From Lachnospiraceae bacterium (GTDB lineage Bacteria; Bacillota_A; Clostridia; Lachnospirales; Lachnospiraceae), in NCBI GenBank assembly GCA_017621115.1, contig JAGATU010000071.1, forward strand, positions 1 through 45,327: a stretch of 45,327 nucleotides of DNA, read 5' to 3'. The position numbers and the translations under genes are program-made. The notes beneath the pieces were generated by a model. That model made no database searches. It was not told where the DNA came from and saw only the letters and a program-made list of their open reading frames with translations. Positions 24,302-32,895 of the stretch are shown here, piece by piece. The number at the start of each line of letters is the position of its first letter. Positions within the stretch are counted from its first letter, which is position 1.

Positions 24302-25255
24302 TTAGTTAACTGATACTCCTTTTTCAGCAAAGTATTTTGCTGCACCGGCGTGGAACGGAACTGGCATACCACTTGTCGCATTTTCGAGGCTTAATTCAGC
24401 ACCCTTTGCATTTTCTGCTGTGATTGCGTCAATGTTATCAAAGATAGCTGCTGTTAATTTGTATACATCTTCTTCAGAAGCAGATGCGCTAACGATTAAT
24501 GTAGCCTTAACAGTAACAGTCTGAACATCCTCTGTCTGACCATTATATGTACCTGCAGGAATTGTATGTACAGTGTAGAATGGACATGAAGCCATTAATG
24601 CATCTGCAACTGCTCCGTCGATAGGAACTAAGTATGCATCATTTGTTGTACATAATTCTGTGATTGCAGGTGTTGGAGGTCCTGCTACGATAAATGCAGC
24701 ATCAATCTTACCATCCTTTAATGCATCCGCACTGTCAGCAAATGACTGATACTGTGCGTTAATATCCTGTTCTGTTAAACCGGCTGCTGTTAATACGTCA
24801 ACCGCATTGAAATATACACCTGAACCGGGAGCACCGATAGAAACGGACTTTCCTGCTAAATCTGCAACAGACTTAATCTCAGGATCCATAGTAACTAACT
24901 GAACAGCTTCTGCATATAAACCTGCTACTGTACGGAAAGAATCAACCTTACCTTCTGTTTCGAAAGAACGTGTACCTTCCCAAGCATAAGCCATAACGTC
25001 TGACTGAACAGTACCCAACTGGTAGTCGCCTGCAGCGATACCCTGGATGTTAGCCTTAGAACCGTCTGTAGAAACAACTGTTACATCAATACCTGCATTG
25101 TTCTTAATATACTGACCAAGAACTCCGCCGTAACCATAATATGTACCTGCTGTTCCGCCTGTACCCATTGTCATCTTGGATGCTCCGGAACCACCGCAAG
25201 CTACTAATGTAAGTGCCATTACTGAAATAAGCACCATAGAAATAATCTTTTTCAT
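24302..25255 (-). CDS. TAXI-family TRAP transporter solute-binding lipoprotein
   Basis: A 317-residue extracytoplasmic binding protein. The signal is MKKIISMVLISVMALTLVAC with lipidated Cys20. The mature protein opens with MTMGTGGTAGTYYGYGG, the hallmark of the TAXI (TRAP-associated extracytoplasmic immunogenic) family, and keeps GAPGSGVYFNAVDVLTAAG and the FIVAGPPTPAITEL region. The substrate is unknown; family members bind amino acids or dicarboxylates such as glutamate or 2-oxoglutarate. An AAGGAGG site precedes the ATG, with a strong promoter at 25302-25330. Its partner permease lies downstream. Confidence 0.95.
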   Translation of the reverse strand: MKKIISMVLISVMALTLVACGGSGASKMTMGTGGTAGTYYGYGGVLGQYIKNNAGIDVTVVSTDGSKANIQGIAAGDYQLGTVQSDVMAYAWEGTRSFETEGKVDSFRTVAGLYAEAVQLVTMDPEIKSVADLAGKSVSIGAPGSGVYFNAVDVLTAAGLTEQDINAQYQSFADSADALKDGKIDAAFIVAGPPTPAITELCTTNDAYLVPIDGAVADALMASCPFYTVHTIPAGTYNGQTEDVQTVTVKATLIVSASASEEDVYKLTAAIFDNIDAITAENAKGAELSLENATSGMPVPFHAGAAKYFAEKGVSVN

Positions 25256-25301
25256 TATTAATCCTCCTTATTTTTTACCCATTCATAAACATATCTATAT
25301 A

Positions 25302-25330
25302 AATATACAATTACATCTGCATAATTTCAA
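25302..25330 (-). promoter_or_regulatory. Sigma-A promoter of the TAXI-TRAP operon
   Basis: Minus strand: TTGAAA (25325-25330), 17 bases, TATATT (25302-25307), about 46 bases before the start codon. Confidence 0.75.
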
Positions 25331-25399
25331 GAACTAAATTGCATTTTCACCAAAAAAATGCAAAAAAATCCACACATTTCCTCCGATAATATGTAACTC

Positions 25400-26317
25400 C
25401 TACTCCACCTTATCCAAATCATAAGGAGTGAGCTGATAAACGTAATAATTGAGCCAATTGGAATATAAGGTATTACCATGCGCTCTCCACTGAAGCATCG
25501 GCTTTTCATTCGGATTATCGTCCGGATAATAGTTCACCGGAACATCAATCGGAAGTCCTTTGGCAATATCTCTCTGGTACTCCGCTTCCAATGTCAGTCT
25601 GTCATATTCAAAATGTCCCTGTACAAACACCTGCCGTCCGCCGTTTGCTATCGCAAGAAGAACCCCTGCCTCGTCGGACTCCGCAAGTACCGTCAAAGCC
25701 TCACAATCATGAATCTTCTTAGCATCGATTGCGGTATAGCGGCTGTGCGGCACGTAAAACTCATCATCAAAACCTCTTACAAGCGGAATGCGACGGTTTA
25801 ATACACGCTGCTTATAAATACCAAACAATTTCTTAGGCAGTTCTGACTTGTTCAAGCCATAATGATAATACAATCCTGCCTGCGCCCCCCAACAGATGTG
25901 GAAAGTAGATGTTACATGAGTCTTGGTCCACTCCATAATCTCACAGAGTTCCTGCCAGTAATCCACTTCTTCAAACGGCATCTGCTCAAGCGGTGCCCCC
26001 GTGATCATAAATCCATCAAACTTCTGGTTCTTAATCTCATCGAATGTTACATAAAACTTGTTCAGATGTGTCGCGGATGTATGCATGGACACATGACTGT
26101 TTAATTTGATAAATGTAATATCCACCTGCAATGGTGTATTGGACATGGAACGCAATAAATGAAGTTCCGTATCCTGCTTCACCGGCATCAGATTTAAAAT
26201 ACCCACCTGCAAAGGACGGATGTCCTGGTGCATCGCACGGGATTCATCCATCACGAATATATTTTCATTTTCCAAGATTTCCTTTACGGGCAAATCATTC
26301 TGAATTCTAATCGGCAT
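25400..26317 (-). CDS. metA: Homoserine O-acetyltransferase (MetA family)
   Basis: Acylates homoserine in the first committed step of methionine synthesis; class-I-glutamine-amidotransferase-like fold. The catalytic residues fall at canonical numbers: Cys142 (HICWGAQAG), His235 and Glu237 (VQGHFEYDR). Residue 111 is Glu (ITGAPLEQMPF). In this family Glu111 correlates with acetyl-CoA use and Gly111 with succinyl-CoA use, so despite the usual name this is predicted to be an acetyltransferase. Its 305 residues are the normal length. An AGGAGAT site lies 7 bases from the ATG. It follows ligA by 32 bases and has no room for a SAM riboswitch, so it is probably co-transcribed with ligA. Confidence 0.96.
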   Translation of the reverse strand: MPIRIQNDLPVKEILENENIFVMDESRAMHQDIRPLQVGILNLMPVKQDTELHLLRSMSNTPLQVDITFIKLNSHVSMHTSATHLNKFYVTFDEIKNQKFDGFMITGAPLEQMPFEEVDYWQELCEIMEWTKTHVTSTFHICWGAQAGLYYHYGLNKSELPKKLFGIYKQRVLNRRIPLVRGFDDEFYVPHSRYTAIDAKKIHDCEALTVLAESDEAGVLLAIANGGRQVFVQGHFEYDRLTLEAEYQRDIAKGLPIDVPVNYYPDDNPNEKPMLQWRAHGNTLYSNWLNYYVYQLTPYDLDKVE

Positions 26318-26349
26318 ATTTCTTATCTCCTGCTAAATAATCGTGCATA

Positions 26350-28335
26350 TTATATCTGCGAAGGCTCAACACCCAAATATTCCCTGATAAATGTTTCTTC
26401 CGTAATAACCGGTACATTTAACTGAGCTGCTTTCTTATTCTTGGAAGAAGTCGAAGTGCTGTCATTATTTATCAACGCATCTGTTTTGCCGGTAACACTA
26501 CCTGTTACCTTTCCTCCAAGACTTTCTATTTTAGTCTTTAAGGTATCACGATTTTCAAAATATTGCAAACTTCCCGTTACAACAAATACTTTTCCGTTCA
26601 CGGCATCATTACTTCTGTCGATTGTTTCTTTCTCTAAATCCAGTTCCAAAAGAAGATTCCTAAACTGTTCCACATTCTCTGTTTGTGCAAAGTACGCACA
26701 GAATGCCCCCGCCAGAACTTCTCCTACGCCATCGATACTGCCAAGGCGCTCTTTATCTGCCGAAATCATCTCTTCCACATCAAAGGCAAATTCACGGCAT
26801 ATTACTTTTGCATTCGCAAGGCCGATTCCGTTAATTCCGAGTGCAAAAATAACTCTCGGCAAAGAAGTATGACGTGCTTTATCCACGGACTCTATCAGAT
26901 TGGTATATGATTTCTCTCCAAATCCCTCCATAGCGGTAATCTCATCACGATAGCGGTCCAGATGAAACAAATCCGTAAAGGTATGCAAAAATCCCATTCC
27001 CAAAAACTTTTCCAGAGTTGCTTCGGAAAGACCTTCGATATTCAAAGCATCACGGTTTACAAAATGAGAAAATGCCTTTACTTTTTTGGCATCACAATCC
27101 GGATTCATACAATACAAAGACTGCGTATCATTCACCTGCTGTACTTTGGTTACACCACCGCAGACCGGACAACATTCAGGCAATTCAACCGTATCACTGC
27201 CCGTCAGATTCTGTGCAATCTGCGGAATAATCATATTGGCTTTATACACGGTAATCGTATCACCGATACCCAGTTTTAATCCGCGAAGTACACTTACATT
27301 GTGCACACTCGCACGGCTGACTGTAGTTCCTTCGAGCTCAACCGGTTCAAAAATGGCAACCGGATTAATCAATCCCGTACGGCTGGGACTCCACTCAATC
27401 TCAAGAAGTGTCGTCTCCCTAAGCTCATCCTGCCATTTAAATGCAATGGAATCCCTTGGTGATTTGGCAGTTCTGCCAAGCGATTTGCCATAAGCAATAT
27501 CTTCAAAGGTCAATACCAGACCGTCCGAAGGAATGTCAAAATCCTGCACCTTTTTTGCAAAATCATCAATCGCAGAAATGACGGTATCCTTATCAACCCT
27601 ACAATAATCCACTACTTCAAATCCCTGCTGTTTTAAAAACAAAAACTGTGCTTCCTTGGAATTATTAAAATCCACATCACCGTTTTCGTCCGTTGCCGAC
27701 ACAAATGAAAATGCATAGAATCGTACATTTCTTTTGGCTGTAATCTCATTGTTAAGCTGACGGATGGAACCGGAACACAAATTACGCGGATTCTTATACT
27801 TCTCATCCGCATCATCTATGGAAGCATTGATTTTCTCGAAATCAGAATACTTAATAACCGCCTCTCCGCGCAGTACCAATTTACCCTTAAAAGCGATTCT
27901 GTGCGGAAGATTCTTAAATACTCTGGCATTATTCGTAATCACGTCGCCAATCTCACCGTTTCCGCGGGTAACGGCTTTAAGCAGTTCACCGTTTTCGTAT
28001 GTGAGAACGACTGTCAGTCCGTCTAATTTCCATGACAATAAGCCCTCCTTATCTGAAAGCCACTCACGGATTTCTTCACGTTCCTTGGTCTTACTAAGTG
28101 ATAGCATTGGTGTCTCATGACGTTCCTTTGGAAGCTCACTAAGTGCCTCGTAGCCGACATTAACAGTCGGGGAATCGGAAAGAACCGTTCCGAGTTCTTC
28201 TTCCAATGCCACGAGTTCATCATATAACGCATCGTATTCATAATTACTCATAATTTCTTTATCTTCTGCGTAATATGCCTTTGATGCTTCATTTAAAAGA
28301 GCAATCAGCTCCTTCATACGTTCCATTTTATTCAT
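26350..28335 (-). CDS. ligA: NAD+-dependent DNA ligase LigA
   Basis: Seals nicks in replication and repair with NAD+ as cofactor. The adenylated lysine is Lys103 in SWKLDG (KxDG motif), and the later GLINPVAIFEPVEL segment is typical of the adenylation/OB region. A four-Cys zinc finger (CPVCGG, then CMNPDC) follows near residues 390-415. Helix-hairpin-helix repeats (LGINGIGLANAKVI, LGSIDGVGEVLAGAF) and a C-terminal BRCT domain (from about 585, KVFVVTGSLQYFENRDTLK) complete it. The 661-residue length is usual. It is 4 bases downstream of the pseudouridine synthase gene. Confidence 0.97.
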   Translation of the reverse strand: MNKMERMKELIALLNEASKAYYAEDKEIMSNYEYDALYDELVALEEELGTVLSDSPTVNVGYEALSELPKERHETPMLSLSKTKEREEIREWLSDKEGLLSWKLDGLTVVLTYENGELLKAVTRGNGEIGDVITNNARVFKNLPHRIAFKGKLVLRGEAVIKYSDFEKINASIDDADEKYKNPRNLCSGSIRQLNNEITAKRNVRFYAFSFVSATDENGDVDFNNSKEAQFLFLKQQGFEVVDYCRVDKDTVISAIDDFAKKVQDFDIPSDGLVLTFEDIAYGKSLGRTAKSPRDSIAFKWQDELRETTLLEIEWSPSRTGLINPVAIFEPVELEGTTVSRASVHNVSVLRGLKLGIGDTITVYKANMIIPQIAQNLTGSDTVELPECCPVCGGVTKVQQVNDTQSLYCMNPDCDAKKVKAFSHFVNRDALNIEGLSEATLEKFLGMGFLHTFTDLFHLDRYRDEITAMEGFGEKSYTNLIESVDKARHTSLPRVIFALGINGIGLANAKVICREFAFDVEEMISADKERLGSIDGVGEVLAGAFCAYFAQTENVEQFRNLLLELDLEKETIDRSNDAVNGKVFVVTGSLQYFENRDTLKTKIESLGGKVTGSVTGKTDALINNDSTSTSSKNKKAAQLNVPVITEETFIREYLGVEPSQI

Positions 28336-28339
28336 TACT

Positions 28340-29056
28340 CTATCTTCCTATCATCCGATACAACTCTTGCAACTCCTCTCCGTTTACACGGCGGAAGGTT
28401 CCCGGTCTTAATTTACCGAGTGTAATATTCGCCACCCTTACTCTCTGCAGGGCATTCACTTTAAGTCCCAGTTCCTGACACATACGACGGATCTGTCTGT
28501 TAAGTCCCTGTGTCAGAATAATGCGGAATGTATACTTACCGAGAATTTCCACCTGGCAAGGCTTGGTCCTGCGGTTCAATTCACTTAAAAATACACCGCT
28601 TTCCATCTTTTCTTTAAAGTCAGCAGGCAGTTCCTTGGTAACCTTTACAATATACTCCTTCTCCTGATGCTCCGTTCCGCGCATCAGACGCTGAATCAGG
28701 TCCCCGTCATTGGTCATTAAAAGAAGTCCTTCGGTCTCCTTATCAAGCCGTCCCGCATAGGTTACACGGATGGGATAGGAAAAAGCATCCTTAAGCGTCT
28801 TATCCGCAAATCTGTCTTTTTCCGTGCAGGTAACACCCAACGGCTTATAATAGGCTAAAACCACTTTTTCATTACGGTTTTGCAGTTTCTTGCCCTGGCA
28901 GATAACCTCGTCCGATTCACTGACACGCATGCCCGGTTGTGCCATCTTACCGTTAACCGTGACTTTTCCCTGTTCTATCAGAATATCGGCTTCCCTTCGG
29001 GAACAAACACCGCATTCTGCCAAATATTTATTTAAACGTACAGCTGCTGTTTCCAT
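28340..29056 (-). CDS. 23S rRNA pseudouridine synthase, RsuA/RluF-like
   Basis: An N-terminal S4 RNA-binding domain (VRLNKYLAECGVCSRREADILIEQG) is followed by the pseudouridine synthase domain. The catalytic aspartate is in AGRLDKETEGLLLMTNDG, and QGLNRQIRRMC is the usual RsuA/RluB/RluF-family motif. AYYKPLGVTCTEKD resembles RluF (KPxGxxCT) more than RluB, so a 23S target is more likely than 16S (inference). The start at 29056 is set by AAGGTGG 9 bases upstream; the ATG at 29062 is too close to that site. About 238 residues, normal for the family. Confidence 0.87.
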   Translation of the reverse strand: METAAVRLNKYLAECGVCSRREADILIEQGKVTVNGKMAQPGMRVSESDEVICQGKKLQNRNEKVVLAYYKPLGVTCTEKDRFADKTLKDAFSYPIRVTYAGRLDKETEGLLLMTNDGDLIQRLMRGTEHQEKEYIVKVTKELPADFKEKMESGVFLSELNRRTKPCQVEILGKYTFRIILTQGLNRQIRRMCQELGLKVNALQRVRVANITLGKLRPGTFRRVNGEELQELYRMIGR

Positions 29057-29121
29057 ACGCATATACCACCTTATATCATTACTATTGTACTCTGCATTTC
29101 CCTTGCCATGCACAAAAAATA

Positions 29122-29499
29122 TTATATCAAAATCTTTCCCCTCTGACTACGCAATTCTTTACGAATTATTGCTGCCCTTTTTTGCGCCAGATATACCGTA
29201 TCCCCGTTTTTCATGATTAATTCCTGCCTGCCAATGCCGGCTATCGCATATAAATTCACAACAAAACTCTGATGACACATACAAAAGCCGTAGGGCTTCA
29301 TCCTTCCCGCAATATCTCCAATCTGTTCGTTAATACAGATATAATCCCGCTCCTGTGTTACAATCCGGATTTTACGGTCAAAATACTCAAAATACAAAAT
29401 GTCCCCACACTTAAGCCGTATCAATGAATAATCCTTTGACAAAAAAGTTACCGTACACCGCATTGCAAACGTTTCATCATCCACCGTAATCGTAATCAT
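29122..29499 (-). CDS. Orphan LytTR-domain DNA-binding protein
   Basis: A 125-residue protein that is almost entirely a LytTR DNA-binding domain: CGDILYFEYFDRKIRIVTQ, a central helix, FCMCHQSFVVNLYAI (the usual FxRxHxSxxVNxxxI) and ELIMKNGDTVYLAQKRAAIIRKEL. No receiver domain or transmembrane sensor is fused to it, and no histidine kinase gene is nearby, so the input signal is unknown. Two CCGTTAA direct repeats 12 bases apart lie upstream (29618-29636), a spacing typical of LytTR targets, suggesting autoregulation. A GGGGGG stretch precedes the ATG. Confidence 0.8.
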   Translation of the reverse strand: MITITVDDETFAMRCTVTFLSKDYSLIRLKCGDILYFEYFDRKIRIVTQERDYICINEQIGDIAGRMKPYGFCMCHQSFVVNLYAIAGIGRQELIMKNGDTVYLAQKRAAIIRKELRSQRGKILI

Positions 29500-29632
29500 G
29501 ACCGTTCCCCCCGAAATATAGTCTGTATCTTAAATATGGAGAACCTATATTACTAATAAAATTAAATTTACAAACTAATTATTAATACGAAAATGTTAAT
29601 TCCTGTTTGCCATGTGCCCGTTAATAATTCCG

Positions 29633-29670
29633 TTAAAAAATACGCTTCCTACAATAACGTAGAAAGCGTA
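29633..29670 (-). terminator. Intrinsic terminator after tcdA
   Basis: Minus-strand stem, 12 bp with one mismatch (29641-29652 with 29659-29670), followed by a TTTTTTAA tail, 11 bases beyond the tcdA stop. Confidence 0.8.
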
Positions 29671-29680
29671 GCATCTTGCT

Positions 29681-30424
29681 TTATATATTACAAATATCTT
29701 TAATTACTTCACCGGCAATAATCAGTCCGGCAACGGAAGGAACAAAAGAAATACTGCCCGGAGCCACTTTGATTCTTCCTGTGCTCTCTTCACTATTCTG
29801 CCTACTACAAGTTGATGCGGCACCTTCTTCTAATGGCGTCATCGCTTCTTCCTTGGAATACACCACCTTCACATGGGAAATGCCTCGTTTTTTCAGTTCC
29901 CGTCGCATCACTTTTGCAAGCGGACAAACACTGGTCTTACTGATATCCGCCACTTCAAACTTCGTCGGGTCCAGTTTATTGCCCGTACCCATGCTACTAA
30001 TAACCGGCACTCCGGCTTTCTTTGCCTCTTCTATAATTGTAAGTTTGGCATTAACCGTATCTACCGCATCCACAACGTAAGTGAATTTAGAAAAATCAAA
30101 CTCATCCTTATTCTCGGGAAGGAAAAAACATTTATGCACAACAACTTCCGCATCCGGATTAATGGAAAGAATCCGTTCTTTCATAACTTCTACTTTGTCT
30201 CTGCCAATCGTATCACGCGTAGCAATAATCTGACGGTTCAGATTACTGAGAGCCACCGTATCATGGTCAATTAACTCAATATGACCGATACCGCTTCGCG
30301 CCAGTGCTTCCACGGTAAATCCGCCAACTCCACCGATTCCGAATACCGCCACACGCGCAGATGCTAATCGTTCGATATTCTCTTTTCCGATTAATTTTGC
30401 GGTTCTGCTTAACTGCTCTGTCAT
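29681..30424 (-). CDS. tcdA: tRNA threonylcarbamoyladenosine dehydratase (ThiF/E1 family)
   Basis: An E1-like ATP-dependent enzyme that cyclises t6A at position 37 of tRNAs to ct6A. The adenylation motif is VAVFGIGGVGGFTVEALARSGIG. The IDHDTVALSNLNRQ segment and the conserved VVDAVDTVNAK follow. The TcdA-type middle (SSMGTGNKLDPTKF, then DPLAKVMR-like CPLAKVMRREL) distinguishes it from MoeB/ThiF. About 247 residues. The start at 30424 follows GGAAAG; an in-frame TTG five codons earlier is less likely. It lies 17 bases downstream of the aldolase gene, in one operon. Confidence 0.92.
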   Translation of the reverse strand: MTEQLSRTAKLIGKENIERLASARVAVFGIGGVGGFTVEALARSGIGHIELIDHDTVALSNLNRQIIATRDTIGRDKVEVMKERILSINPDAEVVVHKCFFLPENKDEFDFSKFTYVVDAVDTVNAKLTIIEEAKKAGVPVISSMGTGNKLDPTKFEVADISKTSVCPLAKVMRRELKKRGISHVKVVYSKEEAMTPLEEGAASTCSRQNSEESTGRIKVAPGSISFVPSVAGLIIAGEVIKDICNI

Positions 30425-30441
30425 ATACTTTCCACTCAAAA

Positions 30442-31422
30442 CTATTCCATATTATCTAACAATTCCTGATAAAACCGGGAGTAATCCACTCTCTTATCCT
30501 TCATAAAACGAATCGCTGATGACGGATGGGAGTTCATAACTCCCGTTAAGAGAAAAGGGATGTCGTAACCCCAGATATTCCCTTTTTCAATTTCTGCTCT
30601 TATGTGCTTCTGCACAAAATCCATAATCGGCACCAGATTGTATCTCGGATTACGAAGGAATGCAAGCAGGGATTCCATATAACAATTACCTGCTCCACGT
30701 CCCATGCCGCTTACGGTAGCATCTAACATACTCGCACCATTCGCTAATGCTTCTATCGTATTGGCAAATGCAAGCTGCTGGTTATTGTGTGCATGAATAC
30801 CGATTCTCTTGCCATGTGCCTCTGCAATATTCATGTATTTATCAGTCAGTCTGCGGATCTGCTCCGGATAAAAGGCCCCGAAACTGTCTACAAGGTAAAT
30901 ATAATCAACATCACTCTCTGCTAAAATCTCAAGACCGCTGTCCAGTTCCTCTTCCCGGACCTTTGAGATTGCCATAATATTAACCGTTGTCTCATAGCCT
31001 TTATCATGTGCATCCTGAATCATCTCAATTGCTGCCGGAATCTGATGGATATATGCTGCGGTACGAACCATATCAATAACACTGTCTTTCTTAGGCAAAA
31101 TGTCATTTCTGAAATCAGTTCTTCCCACATCGGTCATAACCGAAATCTTTAAATCAAAATCATTCTCTCCGACAACCGCACGGATATCTTCTTCCTCACA
31201 GAATTTCCATTTGCCGTAATCTTCTTTACTGAAAATATCCTTGGAAGCCTTATAACCGAATTCCATATAATCCACGCCGGCCTTGATATTGGTGCGATAC
31301 AAATCTTTTACAAATTCATCACTGAATTCAAAATTATTCACCAATCCACCGTCACGGAGTGTACAGTCTACAACCTTAATATCGGGTCTGAATGAAATTA
31401 AGTTACCGTTATCTCTTTTCAT
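30442..31422 (-). CDS. HMG-CoA-lyase-like aldolase (DRE-TIM metallolyase superfamily)
   Basis: A 326-residue TIM-barrel protein. DCTLRDGG (residues 19-26) is the DRE-TIM signature with the metal-binding Asp and catalytic Arg. IGIHAHNNQQLA carries the two metal-ligand histidines, and LDATVSGMGRGAGNC is the conserved C-terminal barrel segment. It resembles 4-hydroxy-2-oxovalerate aldolases and HMG-CoA lyases, but has no acetaldehyde-dehydrogenase partner nearby, so the substrate is unknown. A GGAGG site precedes the ATG. It is expressed from a strong promoter with two palindromes at its start site. Confidence 0.82.
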   Translation of the reverse strand: MKRDNGNLISFRPDIKVVDCTLRDGGLVNNFEFSDEFVKDLYRTNIKAGVDYMEFGYKASKDIFSKEDYGKWKFCEEEDIRAVVGENDFDLKISVMTDVGRTDFRNDILPKKDSVIDMVRTAAYIHQIPAAIEMIQDAHDKGYETTVNIMAISKVREEELDSGLEILAESDVDYIYLVDSFGAFYPEQIRRLTDKYMNIAEAHGKRIGIHAHNNQQLAFANTIEALANGASMLDATVSGMGRGAGNCYMESLLAFLRNPRYNLVPIMDFVQKHIRAEIEKGNIWGYDIPFLLTGVMNSHPSSAIRFMKDKRVDYSRFYQELLDNME

Positions 31423-31458
31423 AATAGCCTCCAGTATATTTGTCGTCTTTTTGATTGC

Positions 31459-31486
31459 CGCTTTAAAGCGTTACACTTTAAAGTGT
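31459..31486. promoter_or_regulatory. Tandem CTTTAAAG palindromes at the aldolase transcription start
   Basis: ACACTTTAAAGTGT (31473-31486) and CGCTTTAAAGCG (31459-31470) are both perfect palindromes sharing CTTTAAAG, centred 15 bp apart. They cover about +1 to +28 of the predicted transcript, a typical repressor roadblock position. Confidence 0.65.
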
Positions 31487-31493
31487 TAAAGTC

Positions 31494-31522
31494 AGAATAT
31501 ACCTAATCTACAAAATTGTCAA
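31494..31522 (-). promoter_or_regulatory. Sigma-A promoter of the aldolase-tcdA operon
   Basis: Minus strand: a perfect TTGACA (31517-31522), 17 bases, TATTCT (31494-31499). The start point should be near 31487. Confidence 0.8.
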
Positions 31523-31538
31523 TAATTTATTTTGAAAA

Positions 31539-32882
31539 TTATTTGTCATCTAATTTCCGATACAAAGTAAACCACATTGTGACAAAACATGCAAGCCCTC
31601 CGATTGCATTTGATATCGGTTCTGCCAAAAAGACACCGATTACACCAAAGCCCATCTGCGGAAGAATCAGCGTTAACGGCACCACGATAACTACTTTTCT
31701 GAAAAGCGAAAAGAATATCGCACGCTTTGCTTTACCAAGCGCCTGAAACACGGACTGTCCCGCAAACTGGAATGCCATAAAACAAAAACCGAAGAAATAA
31801 ATATGTAAGGCTTCCACTCCCGGCACAAGTACAGAATGATCTCCCGAAAAAATGGAAATCAAAAACTTCGGACATATCATTACCAGAATCCATGCTAGCG
31901 TTGTATAGGTAAAACCTACCAATGCCGAAAAACGGATGCCCGCTTTTACACGTCCATATTCTTTTGCTCCGTAATTGTATCCAAGCACAGGTTGGGCACC
32001 GTTTGCAATTCCTCCAACCGGCAAAGACAGAATCTCTCTTACCGAATTCAAAATCGTCATAATTCCGACGTACAAATCGCCGCCCCATGTCTGCAATGTG
32101 GCGTTGCAAACAATCTGTACCACGCAGTTGGTTCCCTGCATGATAAAGCCGGGCGTACCAAGCATGATGATGTCTTTTACCAACGATAATTTTAAGATGA
32201 GATTCTTCTTTTTTATGTGAAGGATAGCCTTCTTTCCCGTAAGGAACCGTATCACCCAAACTGCCGATACAACCTGACTGATAATGGTCGCAAGCGCTGC
32301 TCCGCGCACTCCCATATCAAATCCAAAAATAAATATCGGGTCAAGAACCAGATTCAACACCGCTCCGATGACCGTTGTTAACATACCAACCTTTGGGAAG
32401 CCCTGTCCGTTAATAAATCCGTTCAACCCCGATGTCAGCATTGAAAATACCGTGCCAAGCAAATAAATCATCAGATACTCATCCGCATATGGATAGGACA
32501 CATCGCTTGCACCAAAAAGATACAGAATCGGCTTGCGGAATATATAGCAAACCACCATAAGAACTGCAGAAAACAAGACTAACAGGGATACTGCGTTTCC
32601 CATAATCTGCTCTGCTTTGTCTTCTTCTTTTGCCCCTCTGGCAATCGCAAATAAAGTGGAGCCACCCATTCCGACCAGACTGGTAAATGCCATAATCAGT
32701 GTAATAATCGGAAATGTCAACCCCACACCCGTTAGTGCTATATTATTTTCTCCCGGCAGATGTCCGATGTATACCCTATCTACCACATTGTACAGAATCT
32801 GCACCATCTGCGCCATTATTAAGGGGATTGCCTGTGCGACAATATTTCGCCAGACTTTCCCCTGTGAAAAATCAGTAGCCAT
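31539..32882 (-). CDS. MATE-family multidrug/Na+ antiporter
   Basis: A 447-residue, twelve-helix exporter of the MATE (NorM/MepA/DinF-like) family. It has the typical start AQAIPLIMAQMVQILYNVVDRVYIG, the repeated LGMPGF-type segment in the middle (DIIMLGTPGFIMQGTNCVVQ) and GANPVLGYNYGA-like GAQPVLGYNYGAKEYGRV in the second half. Substrates cannot be predicted. It starts 13 bases after the 349-residue unknown gene, so it is probably transcribed with that pair, possibly from the sigma-28 promoter at 34773-34799. A GAAGG site precedes the ATG. Confidence 0.94.
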   Translation of the reverse strand: MATDFSQGKVWRNIVAQAIPLIMAQMVQILYNVVDRVYIGHLPGENNIALTGVGLTFPIITLIMAFTSLVGMGGSTLFAIARGAKEEDKAEQIMGNAVSLLVLFSAVLMVVCYIFRKPILYLFGASDVSYPYADEYLMIYLLGTVFSMLTSGLNGFINGQGFPKVGMLTTVIGAVLNLVLDPIFIFGFDMGVRGAALATIISQVVSAVWVIRFLTGKKAILHIKKKNLILKLSLVKDIIMLGTPGFIMQGTNCVVQIVCNATLQTWGGDLYVGIMTILNSVREILSLPVGGIANGAQPVLGYNYGAKEYGRVKAGIRFSALVGFTYTTLAWILVMICPKFLISIFSGDHSVLVPGVEALHIYFFGFCFMAFQFAGQSVFQALGKAKRAIFFSLFRKVVIVVPLTLILPQMGFGVIGVFLAEPISNAIGGLACFVTMWFTLYRKLDDK

Positions 32883-32895
32883 ATAAAGCCTTCTT

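Noticed and set aside
25339..25363. Hairpin TTGCATTTT / AAAATGCAA downstream of metA as its terminator.
   Set aside because: On the coding (minus) strand the T-run precedes the stem and does not follow it, so it does not look like an intrinsic terminator.
25381..25395. TCCGATAATATG on the plus strand as a sigma-28 -10 element.
   Set aside because: No plus-strand gene follows and no TAAA-type -35 lies at the correct distance.
26318..26349. A SAM riboswitch in front of metA was looked for.
   Set aside because: The gap to ligA is 32 bases and holds only a ribosome binding site.
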